Assembly (NCBI RefSeq): GCF_001417775.1
Contig: NZ_BBZJ01000031.1
Coordinates: forward strand, 1 to 64,000
Length of the DNA: 64,000 nt
Reading direction: 5' to 3'
From: Streptomyces sp. TP-A0356
Lineage (GTDB): Bacteria > Actinomycetota > Actinomycetes > Streptomycetales > Streptomycetaceae
In this document: positions 52,571 to 61,122 of the stretch, one piece after another
Layout: the number at the start of each line of letters is the position of its first letter
Position numbering within the stretch: position 1 is the stretch's first letter
The notes under the pieces: generated by a model
Told to the model about the DNA's origin: nothing
What the model saw: the letters and a program-made list of their open reading frames with translations, nothing else
The model's database searches: none
Translations under genes and position numbers: made by a program

Positions 52571-52619
52571 ATTGCCAACACTGTGAGACGCTTCGAAGGC
52601 ACTGTCAATAGTGTTCGCA
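52571..52619. promoter_or_regulatory. Inverted repeat in the SDR/regulator divergent region
   Basis: TTGCCAACACT (52,571-52,581) and AGTGTTCGCAA (52,609-52,619) are inverted with 10 of 11 positions matching and 27 bp between. Possible second binding site for the divergent regulator, about 155 bp before the SDR start. Confidence 0.4.
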
Positions 52620-52674
52620 ACCTGGGATTTTCGCTGAATGCAGAACGTCCAGCCAACACCCGCACACACCAGGG

Positions 52675-52695
52675 GCATTGCGATTTAAGCAATGC
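52675..52695. promoter_or_regulatory. Perfect palindrome in front of the fused regulator gene
   Basis: GCATTGC-GATTTAA-GCAATGC, perfect 7-bp arms with a 7-nt spacer, ending 21 bp before the ATG at 52,716. Likely an autoregulatory operator. Confidence 0.6.
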
Positions 52696-52715
52696 GGACG
52701 CTACGGTACGGCACC

Positions 52716-53603
52716 ATGGACGAGACAGCGCAACGCGTGCGCCGCGTGATCGACGCAGTCGCGGACACGCACCGGGAGTTCGCCGCACACATCGGCCTCG
52801 AACCGACCAAGCTCTCCAAGTCGCTCCAGGGCAACCGACGCTTCACAGCGGAGGAGTTGTCGGCCATCGCCGCTGCAGGTGGAGTGAGTGTCGACTGGCT
52901 GGTGCACGGTCGGGGCACGGGACCGGTCCGGGCGGCCGAGCAGCCGCACACCGATCCCGCACGGGCGGCCGCAGACACGGAACGGTCGAGCGACGAGCGC
53001 CGCCGCACCGAGTTCCTTGAGGCAGCCTGGAAACTGATCTCCGAGCAGGGCTATCACGCGGTACGGATCGCCGATATCGCCCGCGCCTGCGGCACCAGCA
53101 GCGGAGCCGTGCACTACTACTTCCCCACAAAACAAGACGTCCTCAGCGCGGCACTGCTGCACTGCGTCGAGAGCGCTTTCGAGCGGCAGAGCGCCGAGCT
53201 CAAAACCGTGGACAGCGCCCATGAACGCCTGCTGAAGCTCATCGACATGCAACTGCCCACGCGGGGCCGGGTCAGGGACGAGTGGTTGGTCTGGCTGCAG
53301 TTCTGGGCCGAGACGGCACTGCGCCCCGAACTGCGCACGATCCACAACGACTTCTACGCCCGGTGGCGGGAGGCCGTAGTCCGGATCATCCGACGAGGGC
53401 AACGGCAGGGCCAGTTCCGCGCCGACGCCGACGCCGAACAGCTCGCGCTGGGCATCACCGCGCTCACCGACGGCCTGGCCATCCAGGTGCTGACGGAAGC
53501 ACCGCAAGTAACGGCCGACCGGATGCGTGGCGTTCTACTGGACTTCATCGAGCGCGAACTCCTCGCGCGGGCAGGGGGATCTCTTGACAGCACCGACGCC
53601 TGA
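52716..53603 (+). CDS. TetR-family regulator with an N-terminal XRE-like HTH
   Basis: 295 aa with two DNA-binding modules. Residues 1-65 form an XRE-like fold (HREFAAHIGLEPTKLSKSLQ, GNRRFTAEELSAIAAAGGVS, VDWLVHG). Residues about 95-150 form a TetR HTH (LISEQGYHAVRIADIARACG, TSSGAVHYYFPTKQDVLSAA), followed by a TetR ligand domain. ATG at 52,716 was chosen; an upstream ATG at 52,692 lies inside the palindrome. It is divergent from the catabolic operon and probably represses it in response to an acyl-CoA. Confidence 0.85.
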   Translation: MDETAQRVRRVIDAVADTHREFAAHIGLEPTKLSKSLQGNRRFTAEELSAIAAAGGVSVDWLVHGRGTGPVRAAEQPHTDPARAAADTERSSDERRRTEFLEAAWKLISEQGYHAVRIADIARACGTSSGAVHYYFPTKQDVLSAALLHCVESAFERQSAELKTVDSAHERLLKLIDMQLPTRGRVRDEWLVWLQFWAETALRPELRTIHNDFYARWREAVVRIIRRGQRQGQFRADADAEQLALGITALTDGLAIQVLTEAPQVTADRMRGVLLDFIERELLARAGGSLDSTDA

Positions 53604-54294
53604 CCAGGCCGGAGCCATCGCCGCCGGAGCGGTCCGGGCCCTCCGGGAACACCCCGACCGCCGGCGCGGGGCCGCTGCGACCTCCGGCATCAGTGAGGTC
53701 GCGAGCCGGGTGCGGGTCAACCTCGCGGCCTTCGAACGGCGCGAGGCCCCCGCAGCGCAGGGCACGCGGCGCGCCGGCGTCTGCCTCACGCTCTTCGCAC
53801 ATCGCGGCGAGGCTCACGTACTGCTGATCAAACGGGCCGCCCGCGGTCGCAACGCCGGCCAGTGGGCCCTGCCCGGCGGTCGGCTGGATGGCGCGGAGAC
53901 CCCTGTGGGGGCGGCACTGCGCGAACTGGCCGAGGAAACCGGGATCCAGGCAGGTCCATCCGAGGTGGCCGGCCTGCTCGACGACTTCGTCACCGACTCC
54001 GGTTTCGTCATCAGCCCGGTTGTCGTGATCCCACGGGCGCCGGTGACTCCCGCACGCGACGAGCGCGAGGTCCACTCGCTGCACCCCATCCCGCTCCGCA
54101 GGCTCACCGACCCCGACATCCCGCGCTGGCGCACGGACTGCGACGGCCGGCCTGTGCTGCAGATGCCGCTGCGCCGTGGAATGGTGGTGCACGCGCCGAC
54201 GGGCGCACTGCTGTGGCAGTTCCGCGAGGTGGCCTTGCTCGGGCGCTCCACACGCGTGGCCGACCTGGTGCAGCCGGCCTTCACCCGCACATGA
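53584..54294 (+). CDS. Nudix hydrolase, possible CoA pyrophosphatase
   Basis: 236 aa. The Nudix box GGRLDGAETPVGAALRELAE followed by ETGI fits the consensus GX5EX7REUXEEXGU. The preceding part VLLIKRAARGRNAGQWALPG resembles the CoA-pyrophosphatase group. TTG at 53,584, inside the regulator's last codons, is preceded by GGGGG. It may hydrolyse CoA derivatives and would suit an acyl-CoA operon; the substrate is inferred only. Confidence 0.8.
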   Translation: MTAPTPDQAGAIAAGAVRALREHPDRRRGAAATSGISEVASRVRVNLAAFERREAPAAQGTRRAGVCLTLFAHRGEAHVLLIKRAARGRNAGQWALPGGRLDGAETPVGAALRELAEETGIQAGPSEVAGLLDDFVTDSGFVISPVVVIPRAPVTPARDEREVHSLHPIPLRRLTDPDIPRWRTDCDGRPVLQMPLRRGMVVHAPTGALLWQFREVALLGRSTRVADLVQPAFTRT

Positions 54295-54620
54295 CCAGCA
54301 CTCCTCCGAGCCAGGTCACTCGCACCCCCGCACCCCCGCACCCCACATCATCGGCCTCGAAGACAGCGTCGAAGGATCAGGGTTGCCGCGGCGGTCACGG
54401 CGAGCTGGAGCCTCACAACGCCCGCGCACTGGACCGGCTGCGCGCAGCCGTGGACGCCCGCCCCAAGGACTGGGCGAGCCTCCAGAAGCACGCCGTTGAG
54501 TTCCATCTACGCAACGCCGCCGCCTGGGCCAACGAGGCCACCGGCCAGGATCTCGCCGCCCAGGTCGACCCGGACTTCCGGCACGGCCCCACCGCACTGA
54601 CCGCCGCCGCCCTCACCTGA
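54291..54620 (+). CDS. Hypothetical protein, 109 aa
   Basis: ATG at 54,291 overlaps the Nudix stop (ATGA). The N-terminal 45 residues are Pro/Ser/Thr-rich. The rest (ARALDRLRAAVDARPKDWAS, LQKHAVEFHLRNAAAWANEA, GQDLAAQVDPDF) is helical. No signal peptide and no motif recognised. Probably translated with the Nudix gene. Confidence 0.5.
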   Translation: MTSTPPSQVTRTPAPPHPTSSASKTASKDQGCRGGHGELEPHNARALDRLRAAVDARPKDWASLQKHAVEFHLRNAAAWANEATGQDLAAQVDPDFRHGPTALTAAALT

Positions 54621-54666
54621 CCCCGGCCACCTCCAAGAACAGAACCACAGAACAGGACAGCCCTTC

Positions 54667-55059
54667 ATGTCACTCGACGTCTCCCCACAGCTGCTCGCCG
54701 AAGCCGAGAACGGCGAGGTGCGGGAGCAGGACTTCGTGGAAACGGTCCGCACATCTCTGCCGTACGCCTACGACCTCATCGCCCGCCTAGCGGACGAACT
54801 GCGTTCCGGTACGACGGAGTTCGCCGACAACCAGACTCCGCCGCCCTCCGAGAGGGAGCGGGGCCAGCTGCTGCGCGCGCTGTCCAGCGACGCGATCCGT
54901 GGCAGCCCGGAACGGCACTTCGGCATCATCCTGGCCTTCCAGAACTGCCACCGCGTCGCCGCCTTCCACCCCGAGGCACGCGGCGGCGAGACCCACACCC
55001 GCTTCACCTCACTGCGCGCACAGATCCTCAACCAGTCGCCGGAGTTCCGCGACTGCTGA
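54667..55059 (+). CDS. SCO5389-like conserved protein
   Basis: 130 aa: MSLDVSPQLLAEAENGEVRE, FVETVRTSLPYAYDLIARLA, EFADNQTPPPSERERGQLLR, HFGIILAFQNCHRVAAFHPE. The order and the ADNQTPPP and FQNCHRVA motifs match a family I remember from Streptomyces (SCO5389). Function is not known. ATG at 54,667, about 45 bp after the preceding gene on the same strand. Confidence 0.75.
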   Translation: MSLDVSPQLLAEAENGEVREQDFVETVRTSLPYAYDLIARLADELRSGTTEFADNQTPPPSERERGQLLRALSSDAIRGSPERHFGIILAFQNCHRVAAFHPEARGGETHTRFTSLRAQILNQSPEFRDC

Positions 55060-55128
55060 ACCACGGACTCCTCGGCCGCAGTCGCCCACAGGGACGCCCG
55101 GTCCCCGTGAGCGACTGCGGCGGCCTAA

Positions 55129-55266
55129 GCGGTCGCACACCCGGTCAAAATCCCGGTCGCCACGGTGACCGAGACCCTCGCTCCCGCAGGGGCCACCTTC
55201 CAGCAGTGGCAGACCACCGAACTCCAGGGCATCGAGCAGGCCCTGGCCAAGGCCACCGGGAAGTGA
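55129..55266 (+). pseudogene. znuA: C-terminal scrap of a metal-binding ABC solute-binding protein
   Basis: The frame reads AHPVKIPVATVTETLAPAGA, TFQQWQTTELQGIEQALAKA and TGK, stopping at 55,266. This is the end of a ZnuA/TroA-type metal-binding protein. The start and metal site are gone, removed by a deletion that also removed the operon's promoter. It is directly followed by the ATPase gene. Confidence 0.7.
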
Positions 55267-56216
55267 ACCAAGTCATGAACCCGATAGCCAAGGCCCGCGA
55301 GGCCGTCACCAGCCACAGCACCCCGACCATCCCCAACACCGAGCCGGAGGCCACGACACCTACCGCGGACTCCGCGAACGCCCCGGTAGTCGCCCTGCGC
55401 GGCGCCGCCGTGCGGGTCGGCGGCCGGGCACTCTGGTCGGGCGTGGACCTTCGCATCGGGGCCGGCGAGTTCACCGCCGTGCTCGGTCCCAACGGCGTCG
55501 GCAAGTCCACCATGATCAAGGTCCTGCTCGGCGCGCTGCCCGCAGCGGCCGGAGACGTACGGGTCCTCGGCGCCCGTCCCGGACAGGCCAACGACCGCAT
55601 CGGCTACCTGCCGCAGCGCCGCAGCTTCGACGCCACCCTGCGCATCCGCGGCATCGACGTGGTGCGCCTCGGCCTGGACGGCGACCGATGGGGCGTGCCG
55701 CTGCCGTTCCCGAGCGCACGGCGGCGGGCCGACCGTGCGCGGGTGGACGAGGTGATCGAGTTGGTCGGGGCGTCGGCGTACGCGCACCGGCCGATCGGGC
55801 AGTGTTCCGGCGGCGAGCAGCAGCGCCTGCTGATCGCCCAGGCGCTCGTCCGCAGGCCCGAACTGCTGCTGCTGGACGAACCGTTGGACAGCCTGGACCT
55901 GCCCAACCAGGGCGCCGTCGCAGCACTCGTCGGGCGGATCTGCCACCAGGAGGGCGTCTCCGTGGTCATGGTCGCCCACGACGTGAACCCGATACTCCAC
56001 CACCTGGACCGGGTGGTGTACCTGGCCGAGGGCGGGGCCGCCACTGGTACTCCGACCGAGGTCATCACCTCCGAGACGCTGACCCGGCTGTACGGCACGC
56101 CGGTCGAGGTGCTGCGGGCCTCGGACGGGCGGCTGGTCGTGGTGGGCCAGCCGGAGGCGCCCGCGCTGCACACCGACCGGCACGACACCCCGGGGAGCGG
56201 TCATGACGCTCGCTGA
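55263..56216 (+). CDS. znuC: Zinc ABC transporter ATP-binding protein
   Basis: About 317 aa. Walker A is GPNGVGKSTM, the signature is CSGGEQQR, Walker B is LLLLDEPLD, the Q-loop region is IGYLPQRR and the switch His is in VVMVAHDVNP. ATG at 55,275 is an alternative; GTG at 55,263 overlaps the binding-protein stop (GTGA), so it is preferred. Energises metal import through the two permeases downstream. The operon looks decapitated, because no promoter or Zur box is visible upstream. Confidence 0.85.
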   Translation: MNQVMNPIAKAREAVTSHSTPTIPNTEPEATTPTADSANAPVVALRGAAVRVGGRALWSGVDLRIGAGEFTAVLGPNGVGKSTMIKVLLGALPAAAGDVRVLGARPGQANDRIGYLPQRRSFDATLRIRGIDVVRLGLDGDRWGVPLPFPSARRRADRARVDEVIELVGASAYAHRPIGQCSGGEQQRLLIAQALVRRPELLLLDEPLDSLDLPNQGAVAALVGRICHQEGVSVVMVAHDVNPILHHLDRVVYLAEGGAATGTPTEVITSETLTRLYGTPVEVLRASDGRLVVVGQPEAPALHTDRHDTPGSGHDAR

Positions 56217-57112
56217 GACGGGGGCGCCGGTCTGGTCGTGGAACCTCCTCGCCGACTTCCAGGACATGTGGTCGTACCCGTTCATGGTCAACGCCTTCCG
56301 CGCCGGCACGGTCGTGGCCGTGGTCTCCGCACTCGTGGGCTGGTTCGTGGTCCTACGACGCCAGACGTTCGCCGCGCACACCGTCTCCCTGGTCGCCTTC
56401 CCCGGCGCCGCCGGAGCGGTCCTGATCGGAGTCAGCGCGGTCTACGGCTACTTCACGCTGTGCGTGGCCGCCGCACTGGTCATAGCCGCCCTGCGCGGCA
56501 GCGGAGACCACCACGAGTCCGCGCTCACCGGGAACCGTGCAGGCGTTCCTGATGGCCTCCGGCTTCCTGTTCATCGCCCTGTACAAGGGACTGCTGGAGG
56601 GACCGCAGACCATTCTCTTCGGCACCTTCCTGGGAATCACCTCCTCCCAGGTGACCGTGCTGACGGTGGTCGGCGCCGTGGTGCTCGCAGTGCTGGCGGT
56701 GATCGGGCGACCGCTGCTGTTCGCCTCCGTCGACCCACAAGTCGCCGCCGGGCGCGGGGTGCCGGTCCGGGCGCTGTCGGTGGTCTTCCTCGTCCTGCTC
56801 GGCGCGGCCACCGCCGAGGCGAGCCAGATCACCGGCACCCTCCTGGTCTTCGCCCTCATGGTGATCCCGGCCGCCACCGCACAAGTCCTCACCGCCCGCC
56901 CGGCGCTGAGCCTGGCCCTGGCCGTCCTGCTGGCATTCGCCGCCACCTGGCTCGGCCTGACCGCCGCCTACTACTCGCCCTATCCCCTGGGCTTCTTCGT
57001 GACGACCATCGCCTTCGCCGGATACGTGCTCGCCCTGGGCCGGCGCTCGCTGCACACGCTGCTAGGCAGCCGGACCGGCGCCCGGCTCAACTCCGTGGAG
57101 GTGGGAGCATGA
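56203..57112 (+). pseudogene. Zinc ABC permease, frameshifted
   Basis: The first frame gives DMWSYPFMVNAFRAGTVVAV, GWFVVLRRQTFAAHTVSLVA and RGSGDHHESALTG, then runs off in a wrong frame. The second frame (from about 56,530) resumes TVQAFLMASGFLFIALYKGL and ends LGSRTGARLNSVEVGA. One extra G in the run at 56,529-56,531 (CGGGAA) explains it. It overlaps the ATPase stop and its own stop overlaps the next permease start (ATGA). Correct length otherwise, so sequencing error is possible. Confidence 0.75.
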
Positions 57113-57978
57113 CCGTCCTGCTGGCCGCATCCCCGCTGTCCCAGCCGTTCTTCCAGCACGCCCTCCTCGCCGGAACCGCCATCGCCGCTGCCTCCGGGCT
57201 GGTCGGCTACTTCCTGGTCCTGCGCGCCCAGGTCTTCACCGGCGACGCGCTGAGCCACGTCGCCTTCACCGGCGCGATGGCCGCCCTGGCCTTCGGCGCC
57301 GACCTGCGCCTGGGCCTGTTCGCCGCGACCATCGCCATGGCCCTGCTCTTCGGCACCCTCGGCCGCCGCGCACGCCCCGACGACGTGGTCATCGGGAGCG
57401 TGTTCTCCTGGATCCTGGGCCTGGGCGCCTTCTTCATCACCCTCTACACGACCTCCCGCAGCACTGTCAATGGCACCGCCGGCGTGAGCGTGCTGTTCGG
57501 CTCCGTCTTCGGCATCTCCTCCGCCGGCGCGGTCGTCGCCGCCCTGGTGGCCGCCGGGGTCGGGCTGCTGGTGGTCCTCATCGCCCGGCCGCTGCTGTTC
57601 GCCACGCTCGACGAGGCCGTCGCCGCGGCCCGCCGGCTACCGGTCCGCCTGCTCGGCTACGGCTTCCTCGCCGTCGCCGGAATGAGCGCCGCCGAGGCCA
57701 CCCAGGCGGTCGGCTCCCTGCTCCTGCTCGGCCTGCTCGCCGCCCCCGCGGGCGCCGCCATCCGGCTCACCGACCACCCCTACCAGGCACTCGCCCTCTC
57801 CACCGCACTGGCGGTCCTGCAGATGTGGGCCGGTCTGTTCGCCTCGTACGCGGTGCCGAGAATGCCACCGAGCTTCGCCATCATGGCCGCCGCCACGGCC
57901 GTCTACGCCGCGACGTTCCTGATACGACGGCCCGCCTCCAGCCCTCGTACCAGAAACGCCGTCCCCACTGGCACATGA
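57109..57978 (+). CDS. znuB: Zinc ABC transporter permease
   Basis: 289 aa with 7-8 membrane segments: GTAIAAASGLVGYFLVLRAQ, HVAFTGAMAALAFGADLRLG, SILGL-type helices, and QAVGSLLLLGLLAAPAGAAI near the end (the family GLLAAPAG-type motif). ATG at 57,109 overlaps the previous stop. Similar in layout to the frameshifted permease; the pair is usual in metal transporters of this family. Confidence 0.85.
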   Translation: MTVLLAASPLSQPFFQHALLAGTAIAAASGLVGYFLVLRAQVFTGDALSHVAFTGAMAALAFGADLRLGLFAATIAMALLFGTLGRRARPDDVVIGSVFSWILGLGAFFITLYTTSRSTVNGTAGVSVLFGSVFGISSAGAVVAALVAAGVGLLVVLIARPLLFATLDEAVAAARRLPVRLLGYGFLAVAGMSAAEATQAVGSLLLLGLLAAPAGAAIRLTDHPYQALALSTALAVLQMWAGLFASYAVPRMPPSFAIMAAATAVYAATFLIRRPASSPRTRNAVPTGT

Positions 57979-57991
57979 GTGAAGGCACCCG

Positions 57992-58450
57992 ATGGAACGC
58001 GACCGAGAGCCCTCCCCCACACCCTTGGCCGACGTCACGCTGATCGGCCGCCACACCCAGCAACGCACCGTCGTGATCGAGGCGTTCATCCGGGCTGAGG
58101 GCTTCGTCGGCGCCCAGGCACTCCACAACCGGCTCGCCGCCGACGGCTCACCGGTCGGCTTGTCCACCGTCTACCGCACCCTGACGGCCCTGGCCGACGC
58201 CGGCCGGGCCGACATGGTCCGCGACACGAGCGGCGAACGCCTCTTCCGCTACCGCCCCGGCCCCGACCACCGCCACTACCTCCTCTGCACCGAATGCGGC
58301 CTGAGCCAGCCCGTCGACTCCGGCCCAGTGGAGAACTGGGCCGACACCATCGCACGGACCTCCGGCTTCGCGAACGTCCGGCACACGGTGGAACTGTCCG
58401 GCGTGTGCCCGGACTGCGACCGACGGCATGCGACGGTCGAACGGCACTGA
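57992..58450 (+). CDS. zur: Fur-family regulator, probably Zur
   Basis: 152 aa. DNA-binding region: TQQRTVVIEAFIRAEGFVGA, HNRLAADGSPVGLSTVYRTL. Metal-binding residues are HRHYLLCTECG (structural Zn Cys pair) and VCPDCDRRH (second pair). GAAGG precedes the ATG at 57,992. Its place after a zinc-type ABC transporter supports Zur, which represses zinc uptake when zinc is sufficient. Confidence 0.85.
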   Translation: MERDREPSPTPLADVTLIGRHTQQRTVVIEAFIRAEGFVGAQALHNRLAADGSPVGLSTVYRTLTALADAGRADMVRDTSGERLFRYRPGPDHRHYLLCTECGLSQPVDSGPVENWADTIARTSGFANVRHTVELSGVCPDCDRRHATVERH

Positions 58451-58563
58451 ACGCGAGCCCCCTGATGTCGGCCAGGAGCCCGTTCCGTCGAGTGGATCAG
58501 GCCCCCAGTGTTCTTACCCCAAAGAGCGCAACCACCCTCCGGAGCAGTGCAGTTATCAAAGGT

Positions 58564-59337
58564 ATGGAGAACACAGGCAGTACGCATGTCACCCGGCGGG
58601 CCCTACTGTCAGCCGGCGGATTGATGCTCCTCAGCGCCTGCACAGCCCCTGGCGGTACGCCTGAGCACACAGGGACGTCGGCACCGGACACCGTGAAGCC
58701 CACTCATCCGGGCGACTCCCACGCCAGCGAGCCGACCCGCGTCGAGTTGCCGGGCAGTCCGGAGTTCTACGTCCATCAAGGTCCGCGAGCGATCGCGCTG
58801 ACCATCGACGACGGTCCGAACCCGGAATGGACTCCGCAGGTGCTGGACCTCCTGCGCCGCTACGCCGTGACCGCCACGTTCTGCCAGGTCGGTGCCCGTG
58901 TGAGCGCGTACCCCAGCCTCGTGCGGGCGGTGGCCGCCGAAGGCCACCTGATCGCCAACCACACCTGGACCCACGCCGATCTGGCCCGGGCATCCGCCGC
59001 GACCGTCCGCTCCCAGCTGGAACGCACCAGCGACACGATCGAGAAGGTCACCGGCCAGCGCCCCACGATCTTCCGTGCCCCCTACGGAGTGTGGTCGGAG
59101 CCGACCCTGGCCACCTGCCGCGAGATGGGCATGCGACTGCTGGACTGGTCCGTCGACCCCCACGACTGGTCACGACCGGGCACCTCGCGCATCGTCGAGC
59201 GGATCATGGCCCACGCCCATCCCGGATCGATCATCCTCGAGCACGACGGCGGAGGCGACCGCTCTCAGACAGTGGCCGCCCTGCGCCTAGTGCTCCCCCG
59301 CCTGCTCGACGCCGGCTACCAGTTCGTCACCCCCTAG
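58564..59337 (+). CDS. Lipoprotein polysaccharide deacetylase (NodB domain)
   Basis: 257 aa. An N-terminal twin-basic signal with lipobox LLSAC (MENTGSTHVTRRALLSAGGL). The NodB motifs are in order: ALTIDDGPNPEWTPQ (the metal-binding Asp pair), ANHTWTHADL (His-x3-His), IFRAPYGVWS, DWSVDPHDW, and ILEHDGGGDRS. It acts outside the membrane on chitin-like or peptidoglycan glycans. ATG at 58,564 with AAAGG close upstream. Monocistronic; an integrase scrap overlaps its 3' end. Confidence 0.88.
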   Translation: MENTGSTHVTRRALLSAGGLMLLSACTAPGGTPEHTGTSAPDTVKPTHPGDSHASEPTRVELPGSPEFYVHQGPRAIALTIDDGPNPEWTPQVLDLLRRYAVTATFCQVGARVSAYPSLVRAVAAEGHLIANHTWTHADLARASAATVRSQLERTSDTIEKVTGQRPTIFRAPYGVWSEPTLATCREMGMRLLDWSVDPHDWSRPGTSRIVERIMAHAHPGSIILEHDGGGDRSQTVAALRLVLPRLLDAGYQFVTP

Positions 59338-59597
59338 CGTTTCCGCGTTGCGTCGTCGCGCGCGCGATGGCCGCTCTTGCATCCGCCGAACACCCCTGCG
59401 AGCCGCGCAACATCCACGAGCTTTGCCCCCTCGTGACCGCCGGTACGAGCGGCGCCCTGTCCCCGGAAGACGTACGGCCGCCCGTGGCAGGGGCAAGGCG
59501 TCGGCTTGGTACGGGCGATGTGGTTGGCGACCAGGGCGGACAGCCAGTCCGTCGAGTCGATGGTGCGGTCGCTGTCGTCCTTGGGCGGGCAGCACAC
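59334..59597 (-). pseudogene. Tyrosine integrase fragment with HTH tail
   Basis: Reading leftwards: CCPPKDDSDRTIDSTDWLSA, LVANHIARTKPTPCPCHGRP, YVFRGQGAARTGGHEGAKLV and DVARLAGVFGG. This is the segment between core and HTH seen in some Streptomyces integrases, where a LacI-like motif (DVARRAGVS) follows. The catalytic boxes are absent. Remnant; tentative. Confidence 0.45.
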
Positions 59598-59765
59598 CAG
59601 CTCGCCGGTGTCCGGTGCCGTGGTCGCCGGGCAGGTGCAGGAGCATGACCGTCCCGGGTGGCACGCTCGACTGGGGTGCCGATGGCCGATCCGGGCGGTG
59701 GCTTGTGACGGGAGCCTCCCGGTGAAGCACCTCCCGAATTCCCGGCCCGCGTCGATAATGACCTT

Positions 59766-60635
59766 GTGCGATCGCTAGCCAGGAACTCCATACTGCCCCT
59801 GACGCTGGTCATCGTCGGGGCGGCCGCAGTGGTGGGCGACGCCGCGGAGCAGACCCATACGGTCAGAAGCAGTGGGCGCAGCGGTTTCGGCAAGTCCGGC
59901 GAGCCGGGCCAGTCCTCGCAGAGCCAGGACCAGGACCTCTCCGCGACGGCCCCGGCCAAGGACGGCAACGCGTACACCCCCCGCAGGACCGAGGAGAACG
60001 CCCGGATCGGCGCGGTCTTCGAGAAGGACGACCAGGGCAGCCACTTCTGCACGGCGAGTGTGGTGCGGAGTCCGGGCCGGAACATGCTGATCACCGCGGC
60101 CCACTGCGCCTTCGACGCCGACTCCGGACAGCCGCTGAACGACCTGGTCTTCGCCCCCGGCTACCGCAACGGCAATGAACCCACCGGCCTGTGGAAGGTC
60201 AGCAAGGTGGTCGTCGACGACCGCTGGGCCAAGTCGCAGGACGAGGACCTCGACGTCGCCTTCCTCGTCCTCGACCAGAAGGACGGCAAAGACATCCAGG
60301 ACGTTCTGGGCGGCAACACCCTCGGCATCAACCGCGGCTTCGGCAACAAGGTCAAGATCACCGGCTATCCCGCCAGCCATGACACCCCGGTCGCGTGCCA
60401 GAACCGCACCACGAAGTTCAGCGACACCCAGCTGAGCATCCAGTGCACCGGTCTCGAGGACGGGACCAGCGGCAGCCCCTGGCTCGCCGACTACGACCCC
60501 AAGAGCCACACCGGCACGGTCATCGGCGTCCTGGGCGGCCACGAGGGCGGCGGCGACCAGGACGATGTCTCCTACGCCGCGTACTTCGACGACGACATCG
60601 CCAAGCTCTACCAGCGCGCCCAGGACGAGGACTGA
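59766..60635 (+). CDS. Secreted trypsin-like serine protease
   Basis: 289 aa. GTG at 59,766; signal-like N-terminus RNSILPLTLVIVGAAAVVGD, a Ser/Gln linker, then a V8/trypsin-type domain. Triad: His in LITAAHCAFDAD, Asp in EDLDVAFLVLDQ, Ser in GLEDGTSGSPWLA. The C-terminal DDDIAKLYQRAQDED is acidic. Secreted to the wall or medium. The ribosome-binding site is weak, so the start is uncertain. Confidence 0.8.
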   Translation: MRSLARNSILPLTLVIVGAAAVVGDAAEQTHTVRSSGRSGFGKSGEPGQSSQSQDQDLSATAPAKDGNAYTPRRTEENARIGAVFEKDDQGSHFCTASVVRSPGRNMLITAAHCAFDADSGQPLNDLVFAPGYRNGNEPTGLWKVSKVVVDDRWAKSQDEDLDVAFLVLDQKDGKDIQDVLGGNTLGINRGFGNKVKITGYPASHDTPVACQNRTTKFSDTQLSIQCTGLEDGTSGSPWLADYDPKSHTGTVIGVLGGHEGGGDQDDVSYAAYFDDDIAKLYQRAQDED

Positions 60636-60672
60636 GCCCAGCTCATCCGCACCCCGCACCCCGCTCACGGCG

Positions 60673-61122
60673 AAGGGCCGTGGCCGCCGTGTTTTCGACC
60701 TGGAGTGGAGCGACGCCGACTTCGAGGCCGTCGCCGCCCGCCAATCGGCCGAGGAGGAACGCGCGGCCCGAACCGGCAGGCCTGTGCTGGTGTGCGACAC
60801 CGACGCGCTGGCCACCACCGTCTGGCAGGAGCGCTATCTCGGCCGGACCACCGACGCGGTGCACATCCTCGCCAACGCCATGCCGCCCAGGGCGTTGTAT
60901 CTGCTCACCGACCATGAGGGTGTGCCGTTCCACGATGACGGCCTGCGCGACGGCGAGGAGTTGCGGCCCTGGATGACCGAGCGTTTCCGCAAGGTGCTGT
61001 CCGGTCGCGGCGTGCCCTGGCTGGAGGTGCGCGGCGACCGCTCAACCCGGCTGCGACTCGCCCTGGAGGCAGTCGACCGGCTGCTTGAAGAGGGCTGGCG
61101 GCTGGCCGCCCCGCTCGGCTGA
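60673..61122 (+). pseudogene. NadR-like protein, C-terminal half only
   Basis: The frame gives DLEWSDADFEAVAARQSAEE, RAARTGRPVLVCDTDALATT, VWQERYLGRTTDAVHILANA and LYLLTDHEGVPFHDDGLRDG, the second half of NadR-type NMN adenylyltransferase/ribosylnicotinamide kinase proteins. The nucleotidyltransferase half and start codon are missing; the preceding protease stop is 38 bp away. Confidence 0.7.
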
